This document shows positions 32,703 to 42,194 of a stretch of 56,293 nucleotides of DNA, one piece after another. The DNA is from an uncultured Bacilli bacterium. GTDB taxonomy: Bacteria > Bacillota_I > Bacilli_A > RF39 > UBA660. The stretch's first letter is position 1. Each line of letters opens with the position of its first letter. The notes under the pieces are model-generated. The model was not told where the DNA came from. It was given only the letters and a program-made list of their open reading frames with translations, and did not search any database. The DNA is taken from NCBI GenBank assembly GCA_910586865.1, contig CAJUIY010000006.1:1-56293 (forward strand), read 5' to 3'. Position numbers and translations under genes: made by a program.

Positions 32703-33668
32703 ATGTCATTTGGGTTAAATATATGGAAAAACTCTCCTGATGGACTTATATATAAATACGATGTTAGTATTGCCAAAAATTATCTTAAGGAAGATGAATT
32801 AAAAAAACTAAATAATTTGACTAATTTGTTTTTAGATTATGCTGAAGATATGGCAGAAGAACAAAAATTAATGGCTATGGCAGACTGGATTGAAACGACT
32901 GATAAATTGCTGGTTTTTAGAGAAAAGAAAATATTAAATAACTCAGGTAGAATATCACATAAACAAGCGAAAGAAAAGAAAGTAAAACAATATGTAGAAG
33001 AAAACTACCTATCATGGAATTTTAAAGAAATTCTAAAATTTGAAAAGGACCAAGGTGAATCAATTCAATTTTATTTTCAATTTTCAGTACATATTGATTA
33101 TTCTATTTGTAAACTATTTGAAGATTCTCATGTTTTTTGTAAGGATGGATCAATCAAAAAATTAAACCCATCTAATGACGACAATTGTTATTATCTATAT
33201 GATAGAACAAAAGCGATTCAATTAAAGAATCAACTTCAACAAAAAATAGAAGAGATTCTAAAAACAAATGGTTTTGATGATATTCGAGAGTATCCAGAAT
33301 GGGTTTCGATAGATTTTATAAGAGGAGGAAAACCAGCTCATTTATTTACAAGAGAAGAAATAGAGCAAGAAATAAAAAAGGCCGATGATCGTGTTTCAAA
33401 TCAACTTATTATTGATGAAAACGGGTATGTTAAGGTAACTAGAAATGAGGGTTATGGAAAATTGTATCCAGTACGATTTGAGCAATGGGATGCTGGCAAT
33501 AGATATGTCGGAAAGTATGCAGATTTATCACTACTTAATGATATTTATTTAGCAGCATTAGATGGTTGGTTAAATTATTTGAAAACAGGAAGGGGACAAT
33601 ATATTGATTATTATTATAAAGAATTAAACGAAGAAGAGTTAATAAAAGAAATAAAAAAATACTATTAA
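32703..33668 (+). CDS. Chimeric protein: RhuM C-terminus fused to an unknown domain
   Basis: A 321-residue frame. Residues 1-105 (FGLNIWKNSPDG, DVSIAKNYLKEDELKKL, NNSGRISHKQAKEKK) are the C-terminal part of RhuM that the gene at 30994 lacks. Residues 110-321 form a different, conserved-looking domain (YPEWVSIDFIRGGKPAHLFT, GYVKVTRNEGYGKLYPVRFE, QWDAGNRYVGKYADLSLLND) that I cannot name. The ATG at 32703 lies 3 bp after the KilA-N stop without a strong ribosome binding site, so it may be translated by coupling. It could be a gene-decay fusion or a real partner of KilA-N. Confidence 0.6.
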   Translation: MSFGLNIWKNSPDGLIYKYDVSIAKNYLKEDELKKLNNLTNLFLDYAEDMAEEQKLMAMADWIETTDKLLVFREKKILNNSGRISHKQAKEKKVKQYVEENYLSWNFKEILKFEKDQGESIQFYFQFSVHIDYSICKLFEDSHVFCKDGSIKKLNPSNDDNCYYLYDRTKAIQLKNQLQQKIEEILKTNGFDDIREYPEWVSIDFIRGGKPAHLFTREEIEQEIKKADDRVSNQLIIDENGYVKVTRNEGYGKLYPVRFEQWDAGNRYVGKYADLSLLNDIYLAALDGWLNYLKTGRGQYIDYYYKELNEEELIKEIKKYY

Positions 33669-34008
33669 AATTTCCTTTTTAAGTTTAGCATTTTGTAGCA
33701 AAAGTAGAGCAATTGATTAAGTAGTTTCTGTTAATGAAAAAGGTGCTGGTAAAGCATCTGTTTCTATATATTTCTAAAAAAATGTATATAGTATTAATTG
33801 TAAAAAGATATTTTTATGAATAAAAAGAAAATATAGAAATTGAAGGATGATTTTTTGTGAAAGTATAAAAAGAAATTTTTCATAGAACAATAACAATTTC
33901 ACCTTGAATAATATATTGCACCAATTCCATTGTTATATTATGATATAGTTAGCTATAAATTTATGGCAAGGTGTAGCTGTATCTTTTAAAGAGGTAGGTG
34001 GTAACGCT
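33669..34008. other. Intergenic region before the GIY-YIG helicase
   Basis: About 340 AT-rich bases. An 18-codon open tail (VVSVNEKGAGKASVSIYF, around 33720-33777) could be the last residues of a lost gene. A promoter is given separately. I see no RNA gene. Confidence 0.4.
33916..33944 (+). promoter_or_regulatory. Promoter of the GIY-YIG/DUF2075 gene
   Basis: TTGCAC (33916-33921), 17-bp spacer, TATGAT (33939-33944). Confidence 0.55.
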
Positions 34009-35622
34009 ATGGAGATAAGATCTTATGATTTCCAAGCTGGAGATTTTAAAAATTGGGAGATTGCTAATCCTTATCATTGTCTTTATATCTTGGAAGGAAA
34101 GAAGTATATGTACATTGGTGAAACATCAAATGTAAAAAGAAGGGCAAAGGAACATAAACAAAAGGTAAAAGAAAAGCGTTATCAATTTCATACGATGCAT
34201 ATTGTAACAGATTATCATGCCAATGCGACCATCATGAAACATTATGAACGTCTTTTGACAAGTTTGATGGAGATAGAAGGAAGATATATAGTAGTAAGTG
34301 AATCCAAATATAAATATATTTTTTATGATAAGAAAAATGAATATGAGTTAAAATTTGATAAATTATGGTTATTACTTGAAAAAAAGGGACTGGTAAGGGA
34401 AAAAGAATTTGATAATTTGCTAACGATGGAAAAATTTAGTCAATCTCCTTTTAAATTATTAAATGAGGAACAGAAAAAAACACTAAAAGCGATTCTTAAT
34501 ATTTTGAATACAAAGGAAGACCAACCAGTAGATAAAAACTATCAAGCAAGACCATTAAAAATTACAGGAATGGCTGGTACGGGAAAAACGGTACTGGCTA
34601 TTACGCTTTTTGACTATTTAAAAAGGGATATCCGTTTTCATACGAAAAAAATTGCGGTTGTGGTTGCGAATCCTTCTTTACGGGAGGAGATAAAATTCAC
34701 CTTAAAATGTCTTAACTATGCGAAGAATAATGTAATAGCTCCCATTGATGTAACAAGAAAAAAATACGATATTATCATTTGTGATGAAGCTCATAAATTA
34801 AGAAGAAATAAAAATTTGCTTTTGTATTCCAAAGCCTTTCAAAAAGGCAATGAGAGATTGGGACTTGATAATACCCATGATGAGTTAGATTGGATTTTAA
34901 TGCAGGCAAAAACAACGATTTTGTTTTATGATGAAAATCAAATTGTTTCTCCTTCTGAGATTCCAAAAGAAGTATTTAAAAAGAAGATAGAAACGCAAGA
35001 AAGAGGCTATCGTCCTATTGAGTTAAAAAAACAAATGCGAGTGCAAGCAGGAAGAACTTATATAAAATATATCTATGATATTCTCTATGGAAAGGAACCC
35101 AAAAGAAAAAAATTTAATAACTATATTTTGCAAATAGTAGATAGCTATCAAGAATTAAATCAAATTATCAAAAAAAAAGAGAAAAAATATGGATTAAGTA
35201 GAAAAGCAAGTGGCTATGGCTTTGAATACCGAAATGATAATACTAGTGATTCTCATACGATTTTAATTAATCATGAAAAGGCAAAATGGAATACGTGTAC
35301 AAAGGGTTGGATTCGAAAAGAAGAATGTAAACAAGAAATTGGTAGTATTTACACATTATGTGGAATTGATTTAAATTACATAGGACTTATTATTGGTCCT
35401 GAATTGTATTATGATACCCAAGAGAAAAAAATAAAGTTAAATAAAGAAGAATTTTACGATAATACCGTGAAAAAACAGGCATCGGAGGAAGAAATTTACA
35501 ACCATGTTTTGAATGCTTATGGTATTCTTCTGACAAGAGCCATTATGGGAACTTATATCTATATATGTGATGATAATTTAAGAAAATATCTAAAAAGGTT
35601 TTTTTCATCCGAAAGAATGTGA
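34009..35622 (+). CDS. GIY-YIG nuclease fused to DUF2075 helicase-like ATPase
   Basis: A 537-residue two-domain protein. Residues about 20-85 are a GIY-YIG endonuclease (CLYILEGKKYMYIGETSNVKRRAKEH; the second half of the motif is YIG, a basic Arg and a later Glu complete the pattern). From about 180 comes a DUF2075 P-loop ATPase like the Schlafen-type helicase core: Walker A GMAGTGKT (187-194), DEAH-type Walker B ICDEAHKLRR (257-266), FYDENQ and a motif III-like stretch. DUF2075 proteins act on nucleic acids and the fusion with GIY-YIG is known from predicted phage-defence proteins. It stands alone between a promoter and the NACHT gene (133 bp apart). A separate RBS (GAGGTAGGTGG) precedes the ATG. 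Confidence 0.85.
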   Translation: MEIRSYDFQAGDFKNWEIANPYHCLYILEGKKYMYIGETSNVKRRAKEHKQKVKEKRYQFHTMHIVTDYHANATIMKHYERLLTSLMEIEGRYIVVSESKYKYIFYDKKNEYELKFDKLWLLLEKKGLVREKEFDNLLTMEKFSQSPFKLLNEEQKKTLKAILNILNTKEDQPVDKNYQARPLKITGMAGTGKTVLAITLFDYLKRDIRFHTKKIAVVVANPSLREEIKFTLKCLNYAKNNVIAPIDVTRKKYDIIICDEAHKLRRNKNLLLYSKAFQKGNERLGLDNTHDELDWILMQAKTTILFYDENQIVSPSEIPKEVFKKKIETQERGYRPIELKKQMRVQAGRTYIKYIYDILYGKEPKRKKFNNYILQIVDSYQELNQIIKKKEKKYGLSRKASGYGFEYRNDNTSDSHTILINHEKAKWNTCTKGWIRKEECKQEIGSIYTLCGIDLNYIGLIIGPELYYDTQEKKIKLNKEEFYDNTVKKQASEEEIYNHVLNAYGILLTRAIMGTYIYICDDNLRKYLKRFFSSERM

Positions 35623-35755
35623 AAAGAGTAAGAGAAAGTGATTCTAAAATCTATCCTATTTTCTTGCACTGTTAGATAAATATCGATATAATAATAGGTA
35701 ATATTTTCTTATAATGAGAGAGAAATTATGGTAAGAAAATGGAAGGGAGCTTATT

Positions 35756-38700
35756 ATGAAAGACTGTCAGTTTAAAGATATTGAAAAATATCTTAAGAAA
35801 GATGCAACAATTGGGAAGGATATTTTGGATGCCTTTGAAAGTTTATCCGATGCAGCAATTGTTTTTAGTCCGATTGTCTTTGGACCTCAAGCCACTTCTT
35901 TATTTCAGTTGTTGGATGTGAAAGACCGTCTATTTCAATTAGGGAATAAAGTGCTTGACTATATTACCAAGCAGAAAGAAACAGATTATATCAGTAGAAC
36001 AGAACAATTGAGGGTTGCTTATTCTCTTATTGGTTATACTTCTTACTTTGAGGCTCTTCAAAATAGTATGCCAGAGGATGTTTTAGAAAAGATAAAAGTA
36101 AGATTTAGTAAAAATATGGAGTTACAAAAAGAAAATCCTGCTTCTTCAGAATTATTAGGAATGGCTTCTACGATGGTAGATAAATCATGTCTGTGTTTTT
36201 ATACGGATCATGTTACTTCCTTTGCCGAGATAAAAAAACAATTGCTAGAAGTGTATACAAGAGCAACAAAGAATATGTTGGGGCTTATTTTAACGGAGAA
36301 TATTTACGATGAAGAACAAGAAGAGGAGAAAAAAGCTTTAGAAAAAGTAAAAGAGATACTTGATGCAATACCAAAATATGCACTTAAAATATACGAAGCA
36401 CAGTATTTAAAGTTGGCGGATGAATTTGAAGATTTTGCTTACTTTGCTCAATTAAAGAATTTTGAAGGTCTTCATTATGCAATGGAGAAAAATCAAAGTG
36501 CTATGGATAAAATAGCTAATCTTACGGAAGAGATTGATGTAGGACTTAAAAATTTAAATGATATTGTCAACTCAATTGTAACAAATTATCATAGTATTCA
36601 AGCTCAAGATCTTATTGATGATTTAAGAAAAAAATATTTGTCAATGATTGAAGAACCTATTATTGATGATAAAGAAATCAGTTCGGATAAAGAAATGATT
36701 CCCTTACGGTTTCCTAGAATAGTAGATGCTTTTATACCTCAATCTTATAAATGTTTCTCTTATATAAATAAGGATATTAAACTAGAAGATACTAAGGTTT
36801 GGGACCATGTATCCATTCAATCAAATTTAGATCAGTTTTTCATCAAATATCTTTATTCCATTGATAGTATTAACTATCCACTTATTATTTTGGGACAACC
36901 AGGAAGTGGTAAATCATTATTAACAAAGGTTCTTTCTGCTCAATTAATGAGTAATTCTTATACCGTGGTACGTATTCCTCTTCGAGAGGTAAATGCAGAA
37001 GTTGGTATTGATGTCTTAGTAGAAGAACAAATAAGAAAATTAACTAGTAGAACATTACCTCAAGGATATGGTGAATTTGCTAGTCAGTTTAATGAAAAGC
37101 CTTTAACCATAATTTTAGATGGATATGATGAACTTCTTCAAGCAAAAGGAGATGTCTTTTCAGGGTATTTAGAAAAAGTTCGTACTTTTCAACAAGAGCA
37201 AAAGACAATGAAACGTCCTGTTCGAATCATTATTACTAGTCGAGTTACCTTGATTGATAAAGCAAAAATTCCTCTTCATTCTACGATTCTTCGCTTGATG
37301 GAATTTGATGCCAATCAAAGAAAGAAATGGATTGATATTTGGAATCAAGTCAATGCCGATTATTTTGAAAGAAAGAAGATAAAACCTTTTGCACTATCGA
37401 TAAAGGAGGAAAAGAAGGGGAGTAGTCTTATTGAATTAGCAGAACAACCTTTACTACTTTTGATGCTTGCCCTTTATGATTCCGAAGCAAATGAACTAGG
37501 TAAAATGAGTGATATGAAACGAACTGAGTTGTATGATAATCTTTTGCGTAGATTTGTCCGTAGAGAAAGAAGAAGATATGTTGTAGGATTCGAAGAGAAA
37601 ACAGCCATAGAACAAGAAAAAATAATTGATCAAGAAATGGAACGTCTTGGAATTGTGGCGATTGGGATGTACAATCGAGAAGAAGTAGTCATCCGTTCTA
37701 GTCAATTAGAAAAAGATTTGGATATATTTAAAGCTCATAGAGAAGATGGTAGTCCTAAACTGAATACCTTAAAAGAATCGGAGTCTGTCTTAGGTGGGTT
37801 CTTCTTTATTCATCAGTCGATGGCACAAGATATGGAAGATGATAAGGATACTTCGGAGAGTGCTTACGAATTTTTACATAATACATTTGGTGAATTTCTA
37901 ACAGCTGATTTTATTTTACGAAATACAGTGAATGAGGTATGTAATATTTATATTGATAGAAAATATAAGTCCTCAAGTTTGGCAAGTCGATTATCAACTA
38001 CTGCTTCTCTAAGTTCTAATTGGTTTTATTGTCTGATGTTTGTACCACTTTACTCAAGACCTGTAGTCATTGAAATGTTACGAGAACATATGAAAAAAGC
38101 ATTAGAACATAAACTAAAAATTCATGAGGTTCCAATAGAGATTACAGAAGAGGAATTTGTAGAAAATTTACAATTTTTGATACAAGACCAACTGAATAGT
38201 GTCTTAAATACAAAAAATATTCCAAATGTGATGCAAAGTGATATTACTTTAGATTCCGATATGCCTCTATTAGGTTATTTATCTACCTATACACTCAACT
38301 TAATTTTACTAGCAAGTACCCTTAGTTCAGAAGGTTTCTTATTTAGAGAGGAACAATTCTGTCTTCCTGGTTTGGATGTTTTACAATCTCGTCCTTGGGA
38401 TAAATTAACTACCTTATGGAAGACATGGTTTGCTCCTACTGACTTAATGGGGTTATCTGTTATTTTAAAAACAAGACGAAAAAAAGAGGGCACCATTTTG
38501 ATTACCTGTAATGAGAAATTTGAAGCTACTAGATATGAACAACCAATTGATATTTTCCTTTGTGTTTCTTCTACCCTTTCTGATACGTTATCTATTAGTT
38601 TATCCGGATTACATACCCCACGTTTTCGGGAAATTACAAAGAGGAATCCTAGAGAACTTTATCGTATGTTAAAAGAGGAAAACCCTAACTTTTATTTTTC

Positions 38701-39973
38701 CTATCTTGTTACTTTATTACGAAATGAAATGAATGGCTTATCAGAAAGTAGAAAAAGAGTGGTAGATTCTACTATCCATTATCAAAAGATAAATCAGCTT
38801 ATTCATGATATTGTTTTAGATAGGGAAATTGATAGGGTTGATTGTGAAACTTTATTAGATATTTTTGAAATTTTAGAATGTTCGCTAAGAAGAAATGTTG
38901 TTTTCTTTTCTACTCGTAAAGATATTTTAAAAGTATTACCCTATATCATAAATCATGCAAGATTTGACCAAAGAAAAAGAAATAGATATTCTTCACCAGA
39001 AATAATAAGTGGTGCCTATGTATTACAACTTTTAATGGGAGATGAACTTTTATCTTATTTTTATAATAATCATTGTATAGGGCAGGAAATTTATGGTATG
39101 GAGTGGGAGGATGAATTTCGTAGAACGATGCATTATCTATCTCGTTATATTCGTGTTGATGTTCCTTTTTATAATAAGAAGGAAGATAATATTCATCTAC
39201 CATTTGAAATGATAGAAAGAAATACGGAATTAAAAAGTAGACATAAAGAGGAGATATTGTTAGAAATGATTTCTTCTACTGATATTGAAATTCTAGTGAA
39301 AACAAATCCTAACACATTATCTCATTTTTTATTAAAATTAAAAGAAGATAAACAGATAAAAAAACGAGAGTTCGCAAGAGTAGTAGATGAATTTTTAATG
39401 AGATACTTTGAGCAATTAGAAACGGTTGGTCCTAAGTTTATCCCTCCTAGTTCTATTTTGGATGTCATTCAGTTAGCTCATGATACTAATGACCATAAAT
39501 TTATTATGCATATTCAAAAGATATTAGATACTTATCTTTTTAGAGGGAATTTAGGTATGAATAATTTCTTTCAAATATGTTGCATTTATCCTCGTTTTAT
39601 CATTGATTTGATGGAATTGTTACCAGAGCTTTTTAAAGCCTTGCTTTTTGAATCCGTAGATACTCTATTTTTTGAGCGTAATTTTCAATTTGCCAATAGG
39701 CAAAAGTTATTTGAATATATGGAATTACTAAAATCTTTCCATAAATTATCAAAGGGAATTTTTCTTAATTCAAATCAGGCTATTAAGATGTTCCGTGGAT
39801 TTGACCGGATGATAAGTAATAATTTATCAATGGAGAATCTAGAAATGGAACAATTGACAATATCTCAATTAAATGCTTTAGAATGGTATGCAAAATTTAC
39901 AAAGAGTGGGGAGACCTCCCTAAAAATAAAGAAGATGTTAAGTGAGGAGAATTCTATTCCAAAATATAGTTAG
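35756..39973 (+). CDS. NACHT-domain STAND NTPase, 1405 aa (candidate phage sensor)
   Basis: The largest protein in the window. Residues 1-330 are a helical N-terminal region that I cannot assign to a named effector. A NACHT NTPase follows: Walker A ILGQPGSGKSLL (about 379-389), Walker B ILDGYDEL (453-460, with the small residue and second acidic position typical of NACHT), then IIITSRVTLIDKAK as sensor I. A winged-helix-like stretch (HNTFGEFLTADF) leads into about 700 residues of helices without a clear repeat motif, which would be the sensing domain. Bacterial NACHT proteins are known anti-phage STAND ATPases; this assignment is by domain order. It has its own RBS (GAAGGGAGC) and lies between the GIY-YIG gene and the deaminase operon. 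Confidence 0.85.
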   Translation: MKDCQFKDIEKYLKKDATIGKDILDAFESLSDAAIVFSPIVFGPQATSLFQLLDVKDRLFQLGNKVLDYITKQKETDYISRTEQLRVAYSLIGYTSYFEALQNSMPEDVLEKIKVRFSKNMELQKENPASSELLGMASTMVDKSCLCFYTDHVTSFAEIKKQLLEVYTRATKNMLGLILTENIYDEEQEEEKKALEKVKEILDAIPKYALKIYEAQYLKLADEFEDFAYFAQLKNFEGLHYAMEKNQSAMDKIANLTEEIDVGLKNLNDIVNSIVTNYHSIQAQDLIDDLRKKYLSMIEEPIIDDKEISSDKEMIPLRFPRIVDAFIPQSYKCFSYINKDIKLEDTKVWDHVSIQSNLDQFFIKYLYSIDSINYPLIILGQPGSGKSLLTKVLSAQLMSNSYTVVRIPLREVNAEVGIDVLVEEQIRKLTSRTLPQGYGEFASQFNEKPLTIILDGYDELLQAKGDVFSGYLEKVRTFQQEQKTMKRPVRIIITSRVTLIDKAKIPLHSTILRLMEFDANQRKKWIDIWNQVNADYFERKKIKPFALSIKEEKKGSSLIELAEQPLLLLMLALYDSEANELGKMSDMKRTELYDNLLRRFVRRERRRYVVGFEEKTAIEQEKIIDQEMERLGIVAIGMYNREEVVIRSSQLEKDLDIFKAHREDGSPKLNTLKESESVLGGFFFIHQSMAQDMEDDKDTSESAYEFLHNTFGEFLTADFILRNTVNEVCNIYIDRKYKSSSLASRLSTTASLSSNWFYCLMFVPLYSRPVVIEMLREHMKKALEHKLKIHEVPIEITEEEFVENLQFLIQDQLNSVLNTKNIPNVMQSDITLDSDMPLLGYLSTYTLNLILLASTLSSEGFLFREEQFCLPGLDVLQSRPWDKLTTLWKTWFAPTDLMGLSVILKTRRKKEGTILITCNEKFEATRYEQPIDIFLCVSSTLSDTLSISLSGLHTPRFREITKRNPRELYRMLKEENPNFYFSYLVTLLRNEMNGLSESRKRVVDSTIHYQKINQLIHDIVLDREIDRVDCETLLDIFEILECSLRRNVVFFSTRKDILKVLPYIINHARFDQRKRNRYSSPEIISGAYVLQLLMGDELLSYFYNNHCIGQEIYGMEWEDEFRRTMHYLSRYIRVDVPFYNKKEDNIHLPFEMIERNTELKSRHKEEILLEMISSTDIEILVKTNPNTLSHFLLKLKEDKQIKKREFARVVDEFLMRYFEQLETVGPKFIPPSSILDVIQLAHDTNDHKFIMHIQKILDTYLFRGNLGMNNFFQICCIYPRFIIDLMELLPELFKALLFESVDTLFFERNFQFANRQKLFEYMELLKSFHKLSKGIFLNSNQAIKMFRGFDRMISNNLSMENLEMEQLTISQLNALEWYAKFTKSGETSLKIKKMLSEENSIPKYS

Positions 39974-40075
39974 ATAGTGCTTAGAAATAAAGAAAATAAG
40001 AGGAAGTTTTGACAAAGGGCATTTTTTTAAAAAGCAGAAACAAAACCCTAGACAGTAGATAGAAGGAATATTATA

Positions 40076-40519
40076 ATGAATATAGGTGAAGAACGAATGG
40101 AAGAAGAAAAACACGCTATTTTTATTATTAGAAATAAAGATGGAAAGTATTTACAGTATGATGATATTAGATGGAGGAGTTTCTTATTCTTAAATTGTAA
40201 AATCGAGGATTCCTTTGATCGTAATCAAATAAAAAAATTCCTATGGGAAAAATTAGGTATGGATAAAGATTCCATTTCTATCCGATTTTTGAAGGATATG
40301 GTTCATCAAAAAATTTCGGTTCCTTCTAACATGGAAAAGAAGTATCATCATTATTTTTATTTAGTGGAGTTTAATTTATTAAAGGCTATGACGAAGGATA
40401 AATTTAAGTATCAAGATATTTCTTATCAATGGTTTACGATGGAGGAGTTACAGAAGAATAAAAGGATACAAGAAGTCAATCAGGATATTGTTTCTTATGT
40501 TGAAAATTTAATGAAGTAA
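40076..40519 (+). CDS. Nudix-like protein lacking the Nudix box
   Basis: A 147-residue protein with the alpha-beta order of a Nudix fold (KHAIFIIRNKDGKYLQY, YHHYFYLVEFNLL, YQWFTMEELQKN near the end). The catalytic GX5EX7REUXEEXGU is not there: the corresponding stretch reads FLNCKIEDSFDRNQIKKFLWEKLGM. It is therefore unlikely to hydrolyse nucleoside diphosphates in the usual way, and may bind a nucleotide. Two starts are possible: 40076 (AAGGA, 8 nt) and 40097 (AGGTGA, 7 nt). It heads a tight operon with dCMP deaminase, 13 bp away. Confidence 0.6.
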   Translation: MNIGEERMEEEKHAIFIIRNKDGKYLQYDDIRWRSFLFLNCKIEDSFDRNQIKKFLWEKLGMDKDSISIRFLKDMVHQKISVPSNMEKKYHHYFYLVEFNLLKAMTKDKFKYQDISYQWFTMEELQKNKRIQEVNQDIVSYVENLMK

Positions 40520-40532
40520 AGGGTGTGAAAAG

Positions 40533-41087
40533 ATGCCAGGAAAAAGAGAATCTTATTTAAATTGGGACGAATATTTTATGGGGTTAGCTATTTTATCTTC
40601 TATGAGGAGCAAAGACCCTCATAATCAAGTGGGAGCTTGTATTGTAGAAGAGGAAAGTAAGAAAATATTATCGATTGGATACAATGGATTGACGAAAGGG
40701 ATGAGTGATGATTTATTTGACTGGAATTCTTCTGGAGAAATAACAGGAAACCCACTCAATATAAAGGACTTTTATATTGTTCATGCAGAGCGTAATGCTA
40801 TTTTAAATTATAGAGGAAATAAGAAGGATTTAGAAGGTTCCACAATGTATGTCACTTGGTCTCCATGTACAGAATGTGTGAAAGAAATCGTACAAGTGGG
40901 GATAAAAAAAGTCTATTATCTTCGGGAGTTTTCCAAAGAAATACAAAAAATGATAGGTAGACGAATGTTAGATAGTGCAGGAGTAGAATGTATTCCCTAT
41001 AATCGTGAAAGAGAAATTACAAAAGAGGAAGTAGTTGCAAATACAGAAGCAGTCCAAAAGGTTTTAAAAAGTTTTTCAAAGAGGTAG
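40533..41087 (+). CDS. Deoxycytidylate deaminase (ComEB-like)
   Basis: A 184-residue zinc deaminase: HAE at residues 84-86 (His ligand and catalytic Glu) and PCTEC at 111-115 (two Cys ligands), in the dCMP deaminase context (WDEYFMGLAILSSMRSKDP, VGACIVEEE, GYNG). It converts dCMP to dUMP for thymidylate synthesis. The position is unusual: it lies inside a five-gene operon of nucleotide and DNA-uracil enzymes in an accessory region, rather than near com or pyrimidine genes. It begins 13 bp after the Nudix-like gene and is followed 6 bp later by the transglutaminase-like gene. Confidence 0.88.
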   Translation: MPGKRESYLNWDEYFMGLAILSSMRSKDPHNQVGACIVEEESKKILSIGYNGLTKGMSDDLFDWNSSGEITGNPLNIKDFYIVHAERNAILNYRGNKKDLEGSTMYVTWSPCTECVKEIVQVGIKKVYYLREFSKEIQKMIGRRMLDSAGVECIPYNREREITKEEVVANTEAVQKVLKSFSKR

Positions 41088-41093
41088 AATAAG

Positions 41094-42194
41094 ATGAGTC
41101 CTAATCAAATAATGAATAGAATGAATGATATTGAGTATGGTTTTCCGGATACACATGGTAACAATATTTTAATAGAAAATCCAAAAAGATATGAAAAGGA
41201 ATTTGATAAATTCTATTATTTACAAACTCCAGAAGAGTTATTAAAATCAAAATGTGGGGTATGTTGGGAACAAGTAGAACTAGAAAGAAAATTATTTCAG
41301 GATACCAATATTCCATTTAAAACCTATTTTATTTATATTGTCGATGATGATATGTTACCATCTCATACCTTTTTGACGTATCAAAAAGATAGTAAATATT
41401 ATTGGTTTGAGCATTCTTGGGGAAAATATCAAGGAATTCATGAATATCGTAGTGAAGTAGAGTTATTACTGGATGTGAGGCAACTCTTTGAACGAGAACA
41501 TTCCTATGTCAGTAAAAAGAAACTCTTATTTATCTATGAGTATCAAAAACCAAAAGAACATATCACTTGTGATGAGTTTTATCAATATATCGAAACGCAA
41601 AAGCTAGTGAAAATTCAGAAACCACTTTATTTTTATCATTTAGTGAATAAGAATGCTGATATGAGGAAAGGATTACTAAGTCTTCAATATATGTATGATC
41701 ATAAGATGTATGATTTATTTGATAAAAATGTAGAAAAATATAAAAAAAGAATCACCATGGATTGGAATCTTTCTAAATATAAGAATAAGAAAGATTTAAC
41801 AAGAGAAGAATATTTAGATGGCCTTTCTTTATTTCGTGGGAAATATGGTGGAAGTTATTTATATTTTTTTCGCTATCCTCCTTATAAAGAGTTAGGAAAA
41901 AGAATGGAAACGATTCTAAAAGAAAAAGATATTTACCGAATTAACCTACAGGATGAAGAGACCATGAAATATATTAAAGATATTTTCTATGGATATGATT
42001 TCTCTCATAGTGATTCTTTCCCACTAGATAAAAAATACTATGAAGAAATTAGTAAAGATAGCTACTTTCAAAATTATCAGGATGAGGAAGAAATGAATTT
42101 TAAGAATTTAAATCATATTGGTATTGCTTTCCGAGATGATTTTTGTCCTATTCAATTTTTAACAAAGTGTAATAAAGAGGATGTGAAGGAATGA
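41094..42194 (+). CDS. Transglutaminase-like cysteine enzyme, 366 aa
   Basis: A 366-residue protein. The first 170 residues have a papain/transglutaminase-type triad in order: Cys57 in CGVCWEQVELERK, His91 in LPSHTFLTY, and Glu106 in WFEHSWGKY. That spacing and context is what small bacterial transglutaminase-like proteins show. The remainder (about 170-366) is a separate domain (PLYFYHLVNKNADMRKG, GSYLYFFRYPPYKELG) of unknown role. No signal peptide, so it acts in the cytoplasm. The end overlaps the HAD gene by 4 bp (ATGA). I infer a hydrolase or protease role but the substrate is unknown. Confidence 0.65.
   Translation: MSPNQIMNRMNDIEYGFPDTHGNNILIENPKRYEKEFDKFYYLQTPEELLKSKCGVCWEQVELERKLFQDTNIPFKTYFIYIVDDDMLPSHTFLTYQKDSKYYWFEHSWGKYQGIHEYRSEVELLLDVRQLFEREHSYVSKKKLLFIYEYQKPKEHITCDEFYQYIETQKLVKIQKPLYFYHLVNKNADMRKGLLSLQYMYDHKMYDLFDKNVEKYKKRITMDWNLSKYKNKKDLTREEYLDGLSLFRGKYGGSYLYFFRYPPYKELGKRMETILKEKDIYRINLQDEETMKYIKDIFYGYDFSHSDSFPLDKKYYEEISKDSYFQNYQDEEEMNFKNLNHIGIAFRDDFCPIQFLTKCNKEDVKE

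Noticed and set aside
30400..33700. Intact prophage
   Set aside because: Only regulator-type genes are present; no integrase, terminase, capsid or lysis genes, and no attachment-site repeats seen.
38287..39203. Minus-strand frames inside the NACHT gene
   Set aside because: Shadows of the long coding frame; no start signals.
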